Positions 40,941 through 52,971 of a stretch of 64,000 nucleotides of DNA are shown piece after piece; positions within the stretch are counted from its first letter, which is position 1, and the number at the start of each line of letters is the position of its first letter. The stretch is taken from the NCBI GenBank assembly GCA_907163375.1, contig CAJQUW010008745.1, positions 1 to 64,000 on the forward strand, in the 5' to 3' direction. This stretch comes from Prostheceraeus crozeri (Eukaryota > Platyhelminthes > Polycladida > Euryleptidae). Under the pieces are notes generated by a model. It did no database searches. It was given only the letters and a program-made list of their open reading frames with translations, and had not been told where the DNA came from. The position numbers were made by a program, and so were the translations under genes.

Positions 40941-42227
40941 CAAAACCTACTTGCGTTGGCTCAAGTCATAAAGCGCATGAGGACGGCAACGATAGATCAA
41001 TTAATTATCAAATTCCTCGAAAGTGCCTTGTAAAATGTAAACATCTGCGAAATGTTCACCGCAGCACTCTAGAGCTGCACACGCTAAAAACACCAACTTC
41101 GCACCGAGAAATCTTATAGAATATTGTGGTCCACATTTTGTCGTCTTTCAGATTCACCGTATCCCGACAAGCTTTTTTCAGAACTATTATGTCTTACTTC
41201 CATCGGTAAGCAGTGAAAGTAATATGATACTCCAAAACAGAGTTTGCAAACTGATAGATTCACAGCGTCACTGGATAAGAGTGAACATGTTGCTTTTCCT
41301 CGACAAGACTGTCTATGCCCAGTACCTTGTCTAACGCCCCGCAGTGCACCGAGGGCCGCAAGGCAATGTTTTCAGCATAGTTGAATTCGTAGTGTGAGAG
41401 CCGGGCCTCGGCTACAAGAGTGTGTCAGGAAGGAAGGAGTAATCGTTTATACAAAAGTATTGCCTTAAGAAAGGGTCTGGACCCGAAGCGGCGACAGAAA
41501 CCGTGTCTATTCTTTACTTGATATTATCTTGAGTATCATAAATTTTTATATGCTTGGATAGAATACACCACAATAGCATATTTTTTACTTCGTGTTATCT
41601 TGCGGATTGGAGAACGTCATCAGTCCTCATTAAGACTACTTCAATTAATAATTTGAATTAGTAAGCATTATATTCTATTATAAATGGCTGCTGGGATGAT
41701 TTTCATCATCGTATGAGAATGAATTTTTTGGGAGAGAATTTTGATTTGCTTTTGATTTAAGAGATCGTACTCCCACCCACTGCCATAAAATACTTATACG
41801 TTCATTCATAATATGTTATTTTCATTTTCGAAAGTTGGACGCATACTTAATTTAATCAACCTGACAGTTTGCAATATTGAGAAATTTAGCTGATTCGTAA
41901 ACAAACTCATGTCATCAGTGAATGTCAAAATTGTCTTCTACTCTTTACAATTTGACATGATGGACTTGTCCTATGCGCGCTTTCTGGGAAATCTCAGGTC
42001 AATGAGGTCTCCGCCCCCTCTCAGATGGCTCATGCATTGACTCAGTGTTGATGTAATTTTACCGGAAATATCTTTTGATTTTTGAACGCTTACGATTATG
42101 GAGAAATAACTGATTATCCCTTGCTTCTAAGCTGAGCTACTGGTTTTCACTGAACACACTGATCTGCTTCCCTCATTACATGAAATCTTCTTTCTTTACG
42201 TACTGCAATTTCAATGCAAGATTATTT

Positions 42228-42290
42228 ATGTCACCTCCATCATCATGTCATCACCATGACGACAATGCCAGCCATTAAACGCAACAGACT
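42228..42290 (+). promoter_or_regulatory. Conserved leader element, copy 2
   Basis: tcatcatgtcatcaccATGACGACAatg; ATGACGACA starts at 42256, 67 nt before the start codon of copy 2. Here the short upstream frame is in a different phase. Confidence 0.45.
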
Positions 42291-42322
42291 TAAAGGTCCG
42301 ATTAAAGTTGTCACCAGAAGTC

Positions 42323-42553
42323 ATGGAAGATGGTGAAGGCGGAAAAGAAAAATCAGTGACTAAATCCACTCAGAGCTTAGATTCACAACTCAGCATTGAC
42401 AGTATGACAAGGGAGCCGAAGCCGAGAAAACCAACTTCACAACTGTGCCTCTTGGATTTCATACTCCAAACCCTTTGCTGCTGTTGCAATTGCCCTCAGT
42501 TTGAGGAAACCTGTCCATGCTGTAAAACAACGCCAAGTACGAACTACGGTTAA
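42323..42553 (+). CDS. Small cysteine-rich protein, copy 2 of 3
   Basis: 76 residues from ATG 42323. The frame is open upstream to 42308 only through TTG, and this ATG aligns with the starts of the other two copies. It carries KSVTKSTQSLDSQLSIDS, EPKPRKPTSQ, the cluster LCLLDFILQTLCCCCNC and CPCCKTT. Closest to copy 1 in the cysteine region. 1.6 kb downstream of copy 1; same strand. Confidence 0.7.
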   Translation: MEDGEGGKEKSVTKSTQSLDSQLSIDSMTREPKPRKPTSQLCLLDFILQTLCCCCNCPQFEETCPCCKTTPSTNYG

Positions 42554-44339
42554 TCTAAGGTAACGTGTGCATTGTGGTTTCCCACGGAGATGGATTCACT
42601 TGCGTCTATTTGTGAATTATTCTAGAATGGACACGACCCTCCCAGCTTGCTTGAAATGGTAGCAATTGTAAGAGATTGGTATGAAGATTCGTCTCCCTGG
42701 ACAAGTAGGCCCGATGCATGAGTAATTCGCATCAGAGAACACACGAACCTCAACAGTCAGATTTACAAAGCGCTGAAAGGAAAATTGACTTTATTGTCCC
42801 TTGTATTCAGGACAACTGATTGAAGACATCCTACTTCGGAAACCGCAGCTTCGTTATGCAAAGTAATGGCAGGGCAAAACAATAGCAAATGGAAAGCAGT
42901 AAACAGCATCAAAACCACCTTTCTATGGCTTTTATCCTGATACTTATTTTATTGATGCGCCCGATGGAACAGTAGCAAAATATTGCATTGAAATTAATAT
43001 CTACTTGATAAGTGCAAGCTACCCCACTGAGTGTTGCATTGGAAAGGCACAAAGTGGACCAGAATCATCTTAACCACCTTGCTAGATATTCGAAGAATCT
43101 TGAAGCTGAACGCAGATAACTTGGAGTGACATTGACAATGAATCCACAGGGCATCACAAAATTCGACACAAATCAAGTGGTGATGAAACTGTCGTTCAAT
43201 TTTTCTGAAAAAATTATAAACTGGCACAATTCAGCCACAGTGCAGATGCGGTATGTAAATTTTCTTAAAATGGTGCGTGTGTGCGATGCATTCATGCATG
43301 TGAATTCTTTGTGCACGATGAATGATGTGGTCATGCGTTGTCAATTGCAATTGCAAATAGAATTGATTCTAACAATTCCGTTGATTTTCAACTTTTGTAT
43401 TGTGTTACTTCTTTGATTACATATTCATGATCATAAATCGTATTTTGAACGTCTGAATAAAAATATTGGTACAGAATTTGACCTCTTATATTGGAGTCTA
43501 CCAGTGTTTTGAAACCCAGAAAGGTTGTGATAATGCTGAGCTTCGAATCTTCTGGAAATTAATATCCTTGCCTTATCATTATCTACTGCTTTTCCCGATT
43601 CAACTTTGCACATTATCTCTGTGTCAGAATGAAGATGATTCTTTGACAAATGTTTTTAATAGCATAGGACAGTCCAAATCAGCAATGTACTTTTGCAGAA
43701 TTTTATGAGTAAGATGGGCATTTTAGTGATTTTCACAGCATAATTATCCGAAACACAGGTAGCAATTGCGCAACGGATTTTACGAGCGTAATATTTCTTC
43801 AAATCTTCAAATTCGTATCACTCTGCCAAGCAAAATATTCTTCATGCTATGGCATGGATAAGAAATCAGCCGAATTATATTCGAAATATTTAATCGTGAA
43901 TCTGCACATTTGCACTTATTTTAATGAGATGCTCGCATAGTATAATGAATATAAATAAGGTTCAGCAATATATTTATAATCAACTTATCAAAAATCTGCG
44001 GAGGCAACTTGCGTGAATTGCACGATGTCAACATCATTTGAGAAGTAAATGCCCACATGCATTTAGAAAGCAGGCTTCATAACTAACTAAAAAGAATCCT
44101 GAAAGCAAAACTTTCAAACAATATTCATAAAAAAATAAAATCAATTTATGTCTCGAAGATAAAAAAAGTCTGATGGGTGCATCACACTAAAGAAGCGAAT
44201 AAATTTTTCCACAAAACTATGTTGCGGTGATTCGCTTTTGATGCAGCTGGAGTCGTGCAAACCTTTGAAAATCATCGATAACGACAGATCAGCGTCGGCA
44301 GCAGATCTATTGCTATATTTACCCAGCATATTATACAAT

Positions 44340-44385
44340 GAGGACGTCACCATTAAGTCGTCATCACTATGACGACATTGTCAGT
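44340..44385 (+). promoter_or_regulatory. Conserved leader element, copy 3
   Basis: gacgtcac ... gtcgtcatcactATGACGACAttg. ATGACGACA starts at 44369, 69 nt before the main ATG. The frame is open into the main protein, so this copy could make a 23-residue longer form. Confidence 0.5.
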
Positions 44386-44437
44386 ACACAGAAAAATAGA
44401 ACCCACAGGCATTCATCCTTTGATTTCTAACGCAGTC

Positions 44438-44680
44438 ATGGCGGATGGTGGACAGGATCAAGACAAGGCCGTGACGAAATCGTCTCAGAGTCTTCGTTCT
44501 CAGTTGAGTATTGACAGTGCTACTGGCGAGCCGAAACCTAGGACGGAGACAAATCAAATGTGCTTCTGTGATTATTTGACGCTTATATTCTGCGGTTGTT
44601 TCATGTATTGTGAAAAACATTGCCCTTGTCAGACGACTCAAGCTCCACGGAATAATAAAGTGACATCGAACTCTCATTGA
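44438..44680 (+). CDS. Small cysteine-rich protein, copy 3 of 3
   Basis: 80 residues from ATG 44438, chosen by alignment with the other copies (an in-frame ATG at 44369 would add 23 residues). It has KAVTKSSQSLRSQLSIDS, GEPKPRTETNQ and the diverged cysteine end MCFCDYLTLIFCGCFMYC followed by HCPCQTT and a longer polar tail. Two of the four consecutive cysteines are replaced compared with copies 1 and 2. Most divergent of the three. Confidence 0.7.
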   Translation: MADGGQDQDKAVTKSSQSLRSQLSIDSATGEPKPRTETNQMCFCDYLTLIFCGCFMYCEKHCPCQTTQAPRNNKVTSNSH

Positions 44681-47333
44681 AACTGATCAAGCAGCCGTCA
44701 AAGGAACTACATGGATGATGCATGCAAAGACATGCTCCTGCTATGTCCCAATGCTCACCGCATGATACACAGAGAATATTGCATTGAACAGGAGAATCTC
44801 CTTGAAGCTGCAGAGTTGACTCATATCAATCGGACTGCAAATCATCGACTGTTACAAGAAAGGTTCCACAAAAATGTGAGGGCAATTGAAACCCGTGCAG
44901 AATCTAGATAAGGGATCTATCTATTTTCATTGATTAATGCTTAACCATCAACTAAATTACGAAGCAAAGGCCTCAACGAATGAAATTCAAATCAATTATC
45001 TGCTGACATCAGACTAAGTACTTGCATTTAAAAATAGTGAAATCCGTCGTAAGCTCCTGCAATCATGAATTGCAAAAGTGAGATGAATTCATGGAGGAAT
45101 TGCATTCATAAAGAGCAACACTGCTCTTCCTTCTTTGATAGTATTACTCATTGACTAAGTCTCATGCCAGGTCACCCCAAGACACCAATTAGTATCCGAA
45201 CGGGTTCCTGTCAATTGTCTGATTTTTGCTTCAGACTTCACGGAACAGGAAGTTATACATGCTATAACCCTGAAAGTAATTAGAAAATCGGTTTCAATGA
45301 CCATCTCAATTATGAAAGACAACTTCATCTAAGCGGAGTGATGTCCCAAAAGAATTTTTAAGATTTTCTAAATAGTTCAGAACTTAAAGTGCCTGAAAGA
45401 CAAATTGTTGACGATATAATCCAGGCTGTAGAGAAATGAGGGGTGCTTCCCAGCAGCCAAGAATTTATGCGGAAAGAGTAAGTAGATGAAAGTTAAAGGA
45501 TTACCCATTAAACACACAATTTTCTACAGAAATATGCTCCATTCAATCAACTTTTCTGATGGCTTTGAAATTTTGATCTTTAGTAAATTATTGAAAATAA
45601 AATGTTTGTTTTCTTTTTTCAACGTAGAAACATTTGAAAGAGATCTCAACAATGACCTTCATAATGAAAATATAATGAGCCAAGTTACAGAGTAAAGACT
45701 ACCATTAATAACCATCGGTGATTGCTATACAGCGACAATTTAGGTGAATCATCTAAAATAAATTTTTTGCCAAAATTCCGGATATTTTGTAAGAACACCT
45801 AAATCACCTCAATATTGTCATAACGACAAAAACTTGCCATTTGATTAACTCATCTACTCACATTGGAGAATATTGAGAAAATCGTGGTGACGAATTACTT
45901 TTATAATCGGAACAATGAAGACATTGATGAGTGATTCTGGGCAGTGCCGCATGTTTCTAGTCATAGTTTCTTATTCCTTTATATGCATTAATAGAGTTTA
46001 TATTGCATTTGAAAGACGAGTAATTTTGATCTGTTTGACACATACACAATCGTACAATTAAATTATCAATACACAATTTGAAACACATATAGGCCTACTT
46101 AGTTGTATTTGTTTGATCTGTGTGGGTGTTATAGCTTGAAATAAAATAGTTCCGAATCGCGATTAAATCTAGGACTTACTTGTCATTTTCTTTTCCCTAA
46201 TTCTTTTTTTAAACTTATACGTAGATTATTGTCGCAGTATTTGTTTACAAATTAGCTTCCGAAAAAAGCAATATTCATGAACATTAACAAAACACACAAT
46301 CGCTCTCAATGAATCTAGATATTTTAATGGATTTTTGATTAAATATGCAATTCACATAAATTCACCTCAATATGCAACCTAAATTTTCAATATTATTCAA
46401 CTTAAAAAACGAAAATGACAAAAATTTTTACTTAAGATGTCGGTGTCTAGTAATTACCGACTGATCTAAGTTTCAAGAATTCAGCAAATAACACGACCGG
46501 AAATTCCTGATTGGGCGAAAGGCTAATCATTACTATCATCTTCACCAAATAATCTCTCCAAAGGTTACTGTCGTCGATGTATTGAAGTTAAATTCGCAAA
46601 CGACAGATCTGCGTCCAGCTCCTTCGGTGGTCGATCTTACAATACAAAGATCTACGAACTTCAAAACATCGACGACCGTTAGCTTTTGGGAGCTTTTGCT
46701 GCACTTTTTTGTAGAAAGTCATCATGACCTTCCGTCATCTGGTCAATTTCATTACAATCATCAGCTATCATAAATAGCAAAAATTCAAATAAAAACAACC
46801 TAATTCTGGCAAAAAATTCCTTTACGTCACACTCGTGTATCAATGTGGTTTGTGCATTTTCAGCTTCTTATCGATGTATTGATGATGATCTCTTTATTGG
46901 TTTATTTATCTCTTTAATGCTTTAAGAAATTGGGCTTTCATTCATTATTTTCAGCTTACGTTTTGTTCTGTATCTTTTTTGATGTATTCTATTAATGGCT
47001 CGATCACATCGAAAAATGGCTTGCCTGATGTACTTTCGAGGGGAAATGAACTCCAGCATTTATTGTCCTTATCATCCAAAACCTCAACCACCGGTTTGCA
47101 ATCCTCCAAAGAATTTAGAATACAAATATAAGGTAATTTACATTAAAATCTTTCTTATTTTTGAACCAGAATTGTGATTTTTGTGATTGATTTAATTGTT
47201 GAATCTAATTTTTGTGATTGATTTCAAAGTTGAGATACTGACGTTTCCGGGTATCAGGAACACATCGTCTATATAATAAATAGTACTACGGTCATAAACT
47301 CAATTATCTTATAAGCGCCTCAATAACTCAATT
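44681..47333. other. TYW1 intron 3, central part
   Basis: AT-rich with only short open frames. A 66-codon frame at 44711-44911 lies just after copy 3 of the Cys-rich family, but its sequence resembles nothing I know. No repeats recognised. Confidence 0.4.
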
Positions 47334-48111
47334 ACCGTGTGTCCGTAAAGTCTGAAAAATTTAAAATTCAAATGTTTTCAGAAGTGAAAGAAGTGGAGCA
47401 AAACATTCACTCACACGTTTTAAGTCATTAAGACAATATTATGAAAATATTTTTAGTTAATGTCTATCTCGCTTTATAAATTATAGAGATCATTTTAAAA
47501 AAAAACTATATAATCCAATTTGAAAGACTTTATTCAAAACTACCGCCATCAACTTCTCTCAAACAATCAAGTCTAATACGGATATTGGACACTGCAGCTG
47601 ACAATTCTTGCGGCGTAACACCTTCACAGACTTCTATAACTCTATAACTTCTGTAACGTATGACGTCACATGACGCTGCAATCAAACAAAAAAGTTTTTG
47701 AAAGACCAAAAATCATTGCCTGAGACAGTTTCACTAAGACATGTTTGGCTTGGCTTAAGAATGATGTTCACTCACCTGTTCAATCGAAGGAGGATTTGAA
47801 GAGAAGAGTTATAGAAGTGTGTGAAGGTGGTACGCAGCAAGAATTGTCAGCTGCAGTGTCCAATATCCGTATTATACCTGATTATTTGAGAGAAGATGGT
47901 GGCGGTAGTTTTGAATAAAGTCTTTCAAATTGGATTATATAGTTTTTTTAAATGATCTCTATAATTTATAAAGCAAGACAGACATAAACTAATAATATTT
48001 TCACAATATTGTCTTAATGACTTAAAACGTGTGAGTGAATGTTTTGCTCCACTTCTTTCACTTCTGAAAATATTTGAATTTTAAATTTTTCAGACTTTAC
48101 GGACACACGGT
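47334..48111. mobile_element. Foldback element derived from a transposase 3' end
   Basis: Starts accgtgtgtccgtaaagtct and ends with its inverse, agactttacggacacacggt. Arms of about 315 bp (to about 47650, and from about 47797) are nearly identical inverted copies; the centre is about 150 bp. The right arm and part of the centre, read on +, encode a transposase-like C-terminus from about 47737 (TCLAWLKNDVHSPVQSKEDL, then LKRRVIEVCEGG, ending at TAA 47917-47919). So the element is an inverted duplication of the 3' end of a Tc1/mariner-like transposon. Confidence 0.75.
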
Positions 48112-50147
48112 TTATAGCACACAAGTCATATAAGCAGGTTAACACAATTTCTCATGTCTAAAATTCAAACTTATTTCTGTTTTGCTTGTAAGATCAGTGT
48201 TTAAGCAGTACAATGTAAGACCAGCTTACTTCTCACAAGGCACTTCACCCCATCAGAAAGCATGACGACGGATATGAGTGATAATTAAACACCAAGACAT
48301 TCTTGACAAAACGTTGAGCACTCTCTAAATACATGTACTTCGTTATGCGAATTATGTACACGTTATGTGCACAGCTGCAATTTCATTTGCCAGTTGTACC
48401 TCATAATGAAATATGCGTTTGACTTATAGAAAAACCTCTACAAAGAGAAGCGCTTCCTCAGGGGTGAGAATCAGGGTTGATCAAAACCCAATTTCATCCA
48501 CCCGAGATAGGTGAAATCTAATGAAATCATTTTTACAAACTAAGTTCTTATCTTGAGTGCCTATGAGCAAATGACAGAAATGAACAGCATCGATGAGGCT
48601 GATGATTGTGCATGGTGTTCAACGCGTTTCCCGATCCAATGTCCATTGTCAATCTATGTGCCGCTTTGTACGATGAATGGATTGACAGGTAATAAGTAAA
48701 TATCAATAAAGTAATCATACAAAAAGCTTATGATTATATTTATATTCTTTGTTGATGCCCGATATGACAATGAAAAACAACGATTTACACTGTATGCTTC
48801 ATCATCCTCGAAAACTTCGTCAAGTGCCTGGAACACCACGATGGGAGTGCAATCATTCAGATGCGATGGCTGACAACAGTCACCAAAATGGCACACTTTA
48901 CAACAATGGCACACTCGCAACACGCAGACTTCCAGCTTACAAATAGAGTAGTAAAGGATTATAACCCACTCGTTAGCTCATTCATTAGTTTTCTTGGTTC
49001 AATCATTTTGATGACAAAAGTTTCAGAAATTAAATAATTAGACACTTCTTGTGATTAGACATCATTTCAGCACAAGTCTAAAATAACCGGAAGCCTCCTA
49101 ACTTGCCAAACCCGGAGTGAATATGGAAAACCTCAAGTTGGATAAAACCAAGTTGATTTTAATGAACAACTCTGATGACAATGCAAGAGGAAAAAAAATT
49201 CATAAAAAATTTCAATAGAGAGGCCTAAATGCGCGAAACTCAATACGAAACATTAGTATTACCAATATTAATCTAAATGTGTGGCATTAATCAACAATTA
49301 ACCCTCGTCCAATACGAGAGCGTTTTTCGCCCCCCTGGCGAAATTTTAAATATTTTCTGAACCAAGCAAGCTATGGCCACCAGATTTCTAACAGCTTACT
49401 TTCTACGTATATATGCAACTTTTGACTGAAGCATACTAAATTTAGCACAATGCTTTTGGCGTGAGAGCTATTTTAAAATTTGAATGTTCGGAATATTTTG
49501 GATGATTTCAGTTTATATTCATTTCTAATGTATATTGCGGCATCAATTCTTGATGAAATAAGTTGAGATTCTTCCTATAAATATAGAGATATTCACAAAT
49601 GCAAAATCTTTGAATCAGAAATCATCTGCTTATTATGTAAGGATGTCTGAAATTTGAATTTCAAATATGAGTTTTTATTATTTCTGCATCTGATCAGCAA
49701 GTTTAGAAATTTTTCAGAGTCATGTTGCTTTTAGAATCATTGTGTCAATAAAAGTCACGGAATTGGATTGTTTCTTCGCCTTCACAAACTAAATACTAAA
49801 ATCGCACATTTTAGTGATATTTGAGTTGAACTAAAAGTTTGAATTATTTGACCTCATCTAGTACAATGATGTAATCTTGGAGCGATAAATAATCATCGCT
49901 TTATTAACCACCTAGACCAGACCTTTCAATTAAAGCATGGTTTATTAGCTTCTGTTGTCATTTTCCATTTCAAATAGTGAACCAATGGAAATTCGTTAAA
50001 AATTGGCGTTTTTTACCTTTGACCTCCACCTCAGCCCAGAGATGACCTTAGAAATAAAACTGACGCTATTTTTCTGAATCCCTATTCAATGCCTATTGGA
50101 CTGATGTGTGGTTTGGCAAAATTGGTGCAATGGTTTGGGAGATCATC
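48112..50147. other. TYW1 intron 3, no feature seen
   Basis: Only short frames of no recognised type. Confidence 0.4.
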
Positions 50148-50174
50148 GGGGGGGGGGTTCTCCACCCCCCCCCC
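50148..50174. repeat. G10-loop-C10 perfect hairpin
   Basis: Ten G, a seven-base loop (ttctcca), ten C. It can form a pure GC hairpin or, on either strand, compete with G-rich structures. Possibly prone to length change. Confidence 0.9.
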
Positions 50175-50773
50175 ACTTGGGCGCGTTCGGAAAAACACCT
50201 CAGTGGGGCGAAAGTTAATCCTAGGCATGAAATCTGGACGAGCGGCAAGTCTCAAACACTGCAATACGCTATTGGTCAGAAATCTTATTCGTTATCGATG
50301 TTCTTCAAGGCAAAGGAACACGATTAATTTTATGTAAATGCCCGAAAGAGATTACAAATGAGATAAAAGCGAATGAAATTCAGCACTTGATGCAATCATG
50401 CTCCATTCCTCAAACTACTTTTACAGCAGCACTACACAGTAGTATTAGGAAATTTGAATTTTCTGAAAAACTGTTAAAAGATTGGGTTATGAAAGGAAAT
50501 ATTATTGCCTGAACGTAGCAAAGATATGAAATATATGCATAGGTGACTCACTAAGAAAGCATGCACTTGGTAAAATACATTATTTAAAAACCTGAAACAA
50601 ATGCGAATGTATGAAATCTTTCAAATATGCATCAAATACTAAAAACATCAAGATCTCTCAAGTTTCAATGTGCCTTATTCTATTGTATTTCCTTTGGTTG
50701 ATTCGTACATAAGTATGCATTCAGCAATTGGAACTTCAACTCCAGTATTCAGAGACACTTCGTATATTCAGTG

Positions 50774-51483
50774 AAGGGATGCGGAGTCGGAGTGGGAGTC
50801 CCAGAGACCTATCATTTTCCCGGAGTCGGAGTCCTATGAAATGATAGGACTCCGGACTCCGGCCTATAACTAGACCCGAAATATGATACAAACAAATTAT
50901 TTATCCTCGTATGTAGCTGTCACTGTTTCAACTTTCTCCGTCAAAAAAAATACAGACAGCAATGTATGCAAAGTTTATAATAGTTGAGGGAATGAACCGT
51001 GATAGTGAAAAAGGATTCTCGTTTCATTTGGCGATCTAGTAGAGAAGACAAGCCTTCCTAGGCTCGATCACACATACGCACCAAAGGTCACATCGGAGAC
51101 AAAAGTAAAATATTTACTTGCTCGAAAACATTACCTCTTACCTTAACGTCAATCGTGTGTCATGGCTCCTCCAAAGTGCATGTTAATATCGAAAGTGTGC
51201 TCATTTTTGAAGGATTGGGGATTCTCCTGCCTGGTAGAGACTGGAGAAAAACCGTGTGAAGCACACACCAACAATTGATGTGCAAAGTTGGTAAACTTTC
51301 ATGGAAAATGATTGATTTGATACAGCAATGATCACTAAAATCAGGCTCTGGTAAGTCTATAATAATCTATGATGTAGGTCACCAGAACTAAAGCTGGTAT
51401 AATTCCCACCCGGAGTCGGAGTCCTATCAAACCCTGGTGTCGGAGTCAGAGTCCTATCAAAGTGATAGGACTCCGCATCCCTG
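50774..51483. mobile_element. hAT-type MITE with 8-bp target duplication
   Basis: Ends aagggatgcggagtc and gactccgcatccctg are inverted repeats, and both ends are extended by iterated ggagtcggagtcctatca units. Flanking octamers attcagtg (50766-50773) and attcagag (51484-51491) differ at one base. 710 bp, no coding capacity seen. The octamer duplication and GGATGC-type end point to hAT. Confidence 0.78.
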
Positions 51484-52129
51484 ATTCAGAGGCACCATTC
51501 AGCATTCTTGAGGCACTGACTGCAGCAAAAATTAAATCAAAATATTACACCGAATTGTCAGCAAAATAATACTGGCAATTAAAAAAAGTAAAAAGGTGGC
51601 ATCATTTATATATTTTTTCCTTGCTTAATACCTGACATTGTAAACTGTCATTCCACTAGAAGATAATCTTCACTTTGGTAATTTATCGCCATAACTAATA
51701 ACGTTTCATAATGCCTTTTTCAGTCGTAAATCACAAGAAAGAAAAACTACTCGATAAGCACCATTTCCTAAAGAAAAGTCGCTTTCACATTGGTTTCATG
51801 AATTAAGCCATCTATAGGTTAAGATGTTTAATCAAAAAAACATTTAGAATTATAAATGAACTGCTATGTTTTGTCATATTACAGCTCGCCCCAAAGGATA
51901 ATCATCACAAAAATTGTATAAAATCACATAACCTGCAGACTATACCAAAGAACATGGCATCATCACTTGAAAAGTAATAAAGTTTCTTTCAAGTTGAGTT
52001 ACTTTCACTGCACTGATGAGATTTTGACACTCTACATGGCAGGGTAGGATCTCAAAGTACTTCCCTATGAACACAAAGACAAGACGATCTGATGCCTCTG
52101 TTATGGCAACAATGCATGCTTCTTCTCAC

Positions 52130-52348
52130 CTCTTTGTGTAAGGACTCCTCTGGATCGTAGTCTTTCATATCTTGGATGACACAATTAACTTTCCATTGGC
52201 GACACAAAGTCGCTAGCTTCAAAGCAAGTCGTTGAGCTGTTCCTGTCTGTGTGGCAAAAAAGATCTTCACTCTTTGCTGTCTGCTTACATCGTTCTCACT
52301 GTCGCTGCTTTCTTCTTCGGCCATCTTCGCATCAGAAATTTGAGCTTT
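52130..52348 (-). CDS. TYW1: TYW1 exon 3 (FMN phosphate-binding loop)
   Basis: Acceptor AATTGTAG ending 52349, donor GTGAGAAG from 52129; 219 nt, phase 0. Encodes 73 residues: an acidic linker (EEESSDSENDV) then RVKIFFATQTGTAQRLALKL, the TQTGTA phosphate-binding loop of flavodoxin-like domains, and DMKDYDPEESLHKE. It corresponds to the VKIFYGSQTGTAKG and LKEYDPDD blocks of vertebrate TYW1. Confidence 0.92.
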
Positions 52349-52878
52349 CTACAATTGAAAACAAATCATTCAATGTACTGATAACCATCTTTATTATCGT
52401 CTGATATCATAAGCTAACAGAAAGCTTGTTGATGACTTTGTTGAATAAGCAGGCACTTACAGGTGTTGGAAACACCTTTACGGGAAGCTTATTCCACAAT
52501 ATTGTTCTATGAAAGAAACATCCCTGCCAACAATCGTCCACATTATCAGGGCGGACGTGCTCATTAGCGATGAGCCTGGCGTCTCAGGGAAATATATATC
52601 TAATATATTTCGACATTTCTAATGATTTGGTATATCACAACATATTCAAGATGGAGCAACTTTACATGAAGGCAAGTTGAAGCCTAATATAGACTATGAT
52701 AGCACTCTCCGATGCTTAATACTAATAGGTGCTAGACATATTCCGCAATCATTTTGGTAAAAATAATCTCGAAAAAGTTGTCTTTTTAAGAGATAATGGC
52801 GCCGTAGCTTTGTTAACAAAATCAAGCTCAGAAAAAATGGTTCAAAAAGCAAATCTCAATAATTATCATTCAACTCAC

Positions 52879-52971
52879 CTGATTCACAGAGCGCACACTG
52901 CGTGAAATTTCTTGATCGGTTAAGGCTTCGCCATTCGCTTTCCTTTTCTCCACGGATTCCATGAAGGCCAT
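52879..52971 (-). CDS. TYW1: Probable TYW1 exon 2 (linker)
   Basis: Acceptor TTTGCAG ending 52972, donor GTGAGT from 52878; 93 nt, phase 0 at both ends, matching exons 1 and 3. Encodes 31 residues (MAFMESVEKRKANGEALTDQ and a Ser/Arg-rich end) in the variable linker between the membrane segment and the FMN domain. Assignment rests on splice sites, phase and position, not on sequence conservation. Confidence 0.6.

Noticed and set aside
41300-41540. Possible retroelement 3' tail or ribozyme near the phrase gggtctggacccgaagcgg
   Set aside because: The phrase recalls tails of some invertebrate retroelements, but I could not build a hammerhead core or find coding sequence.
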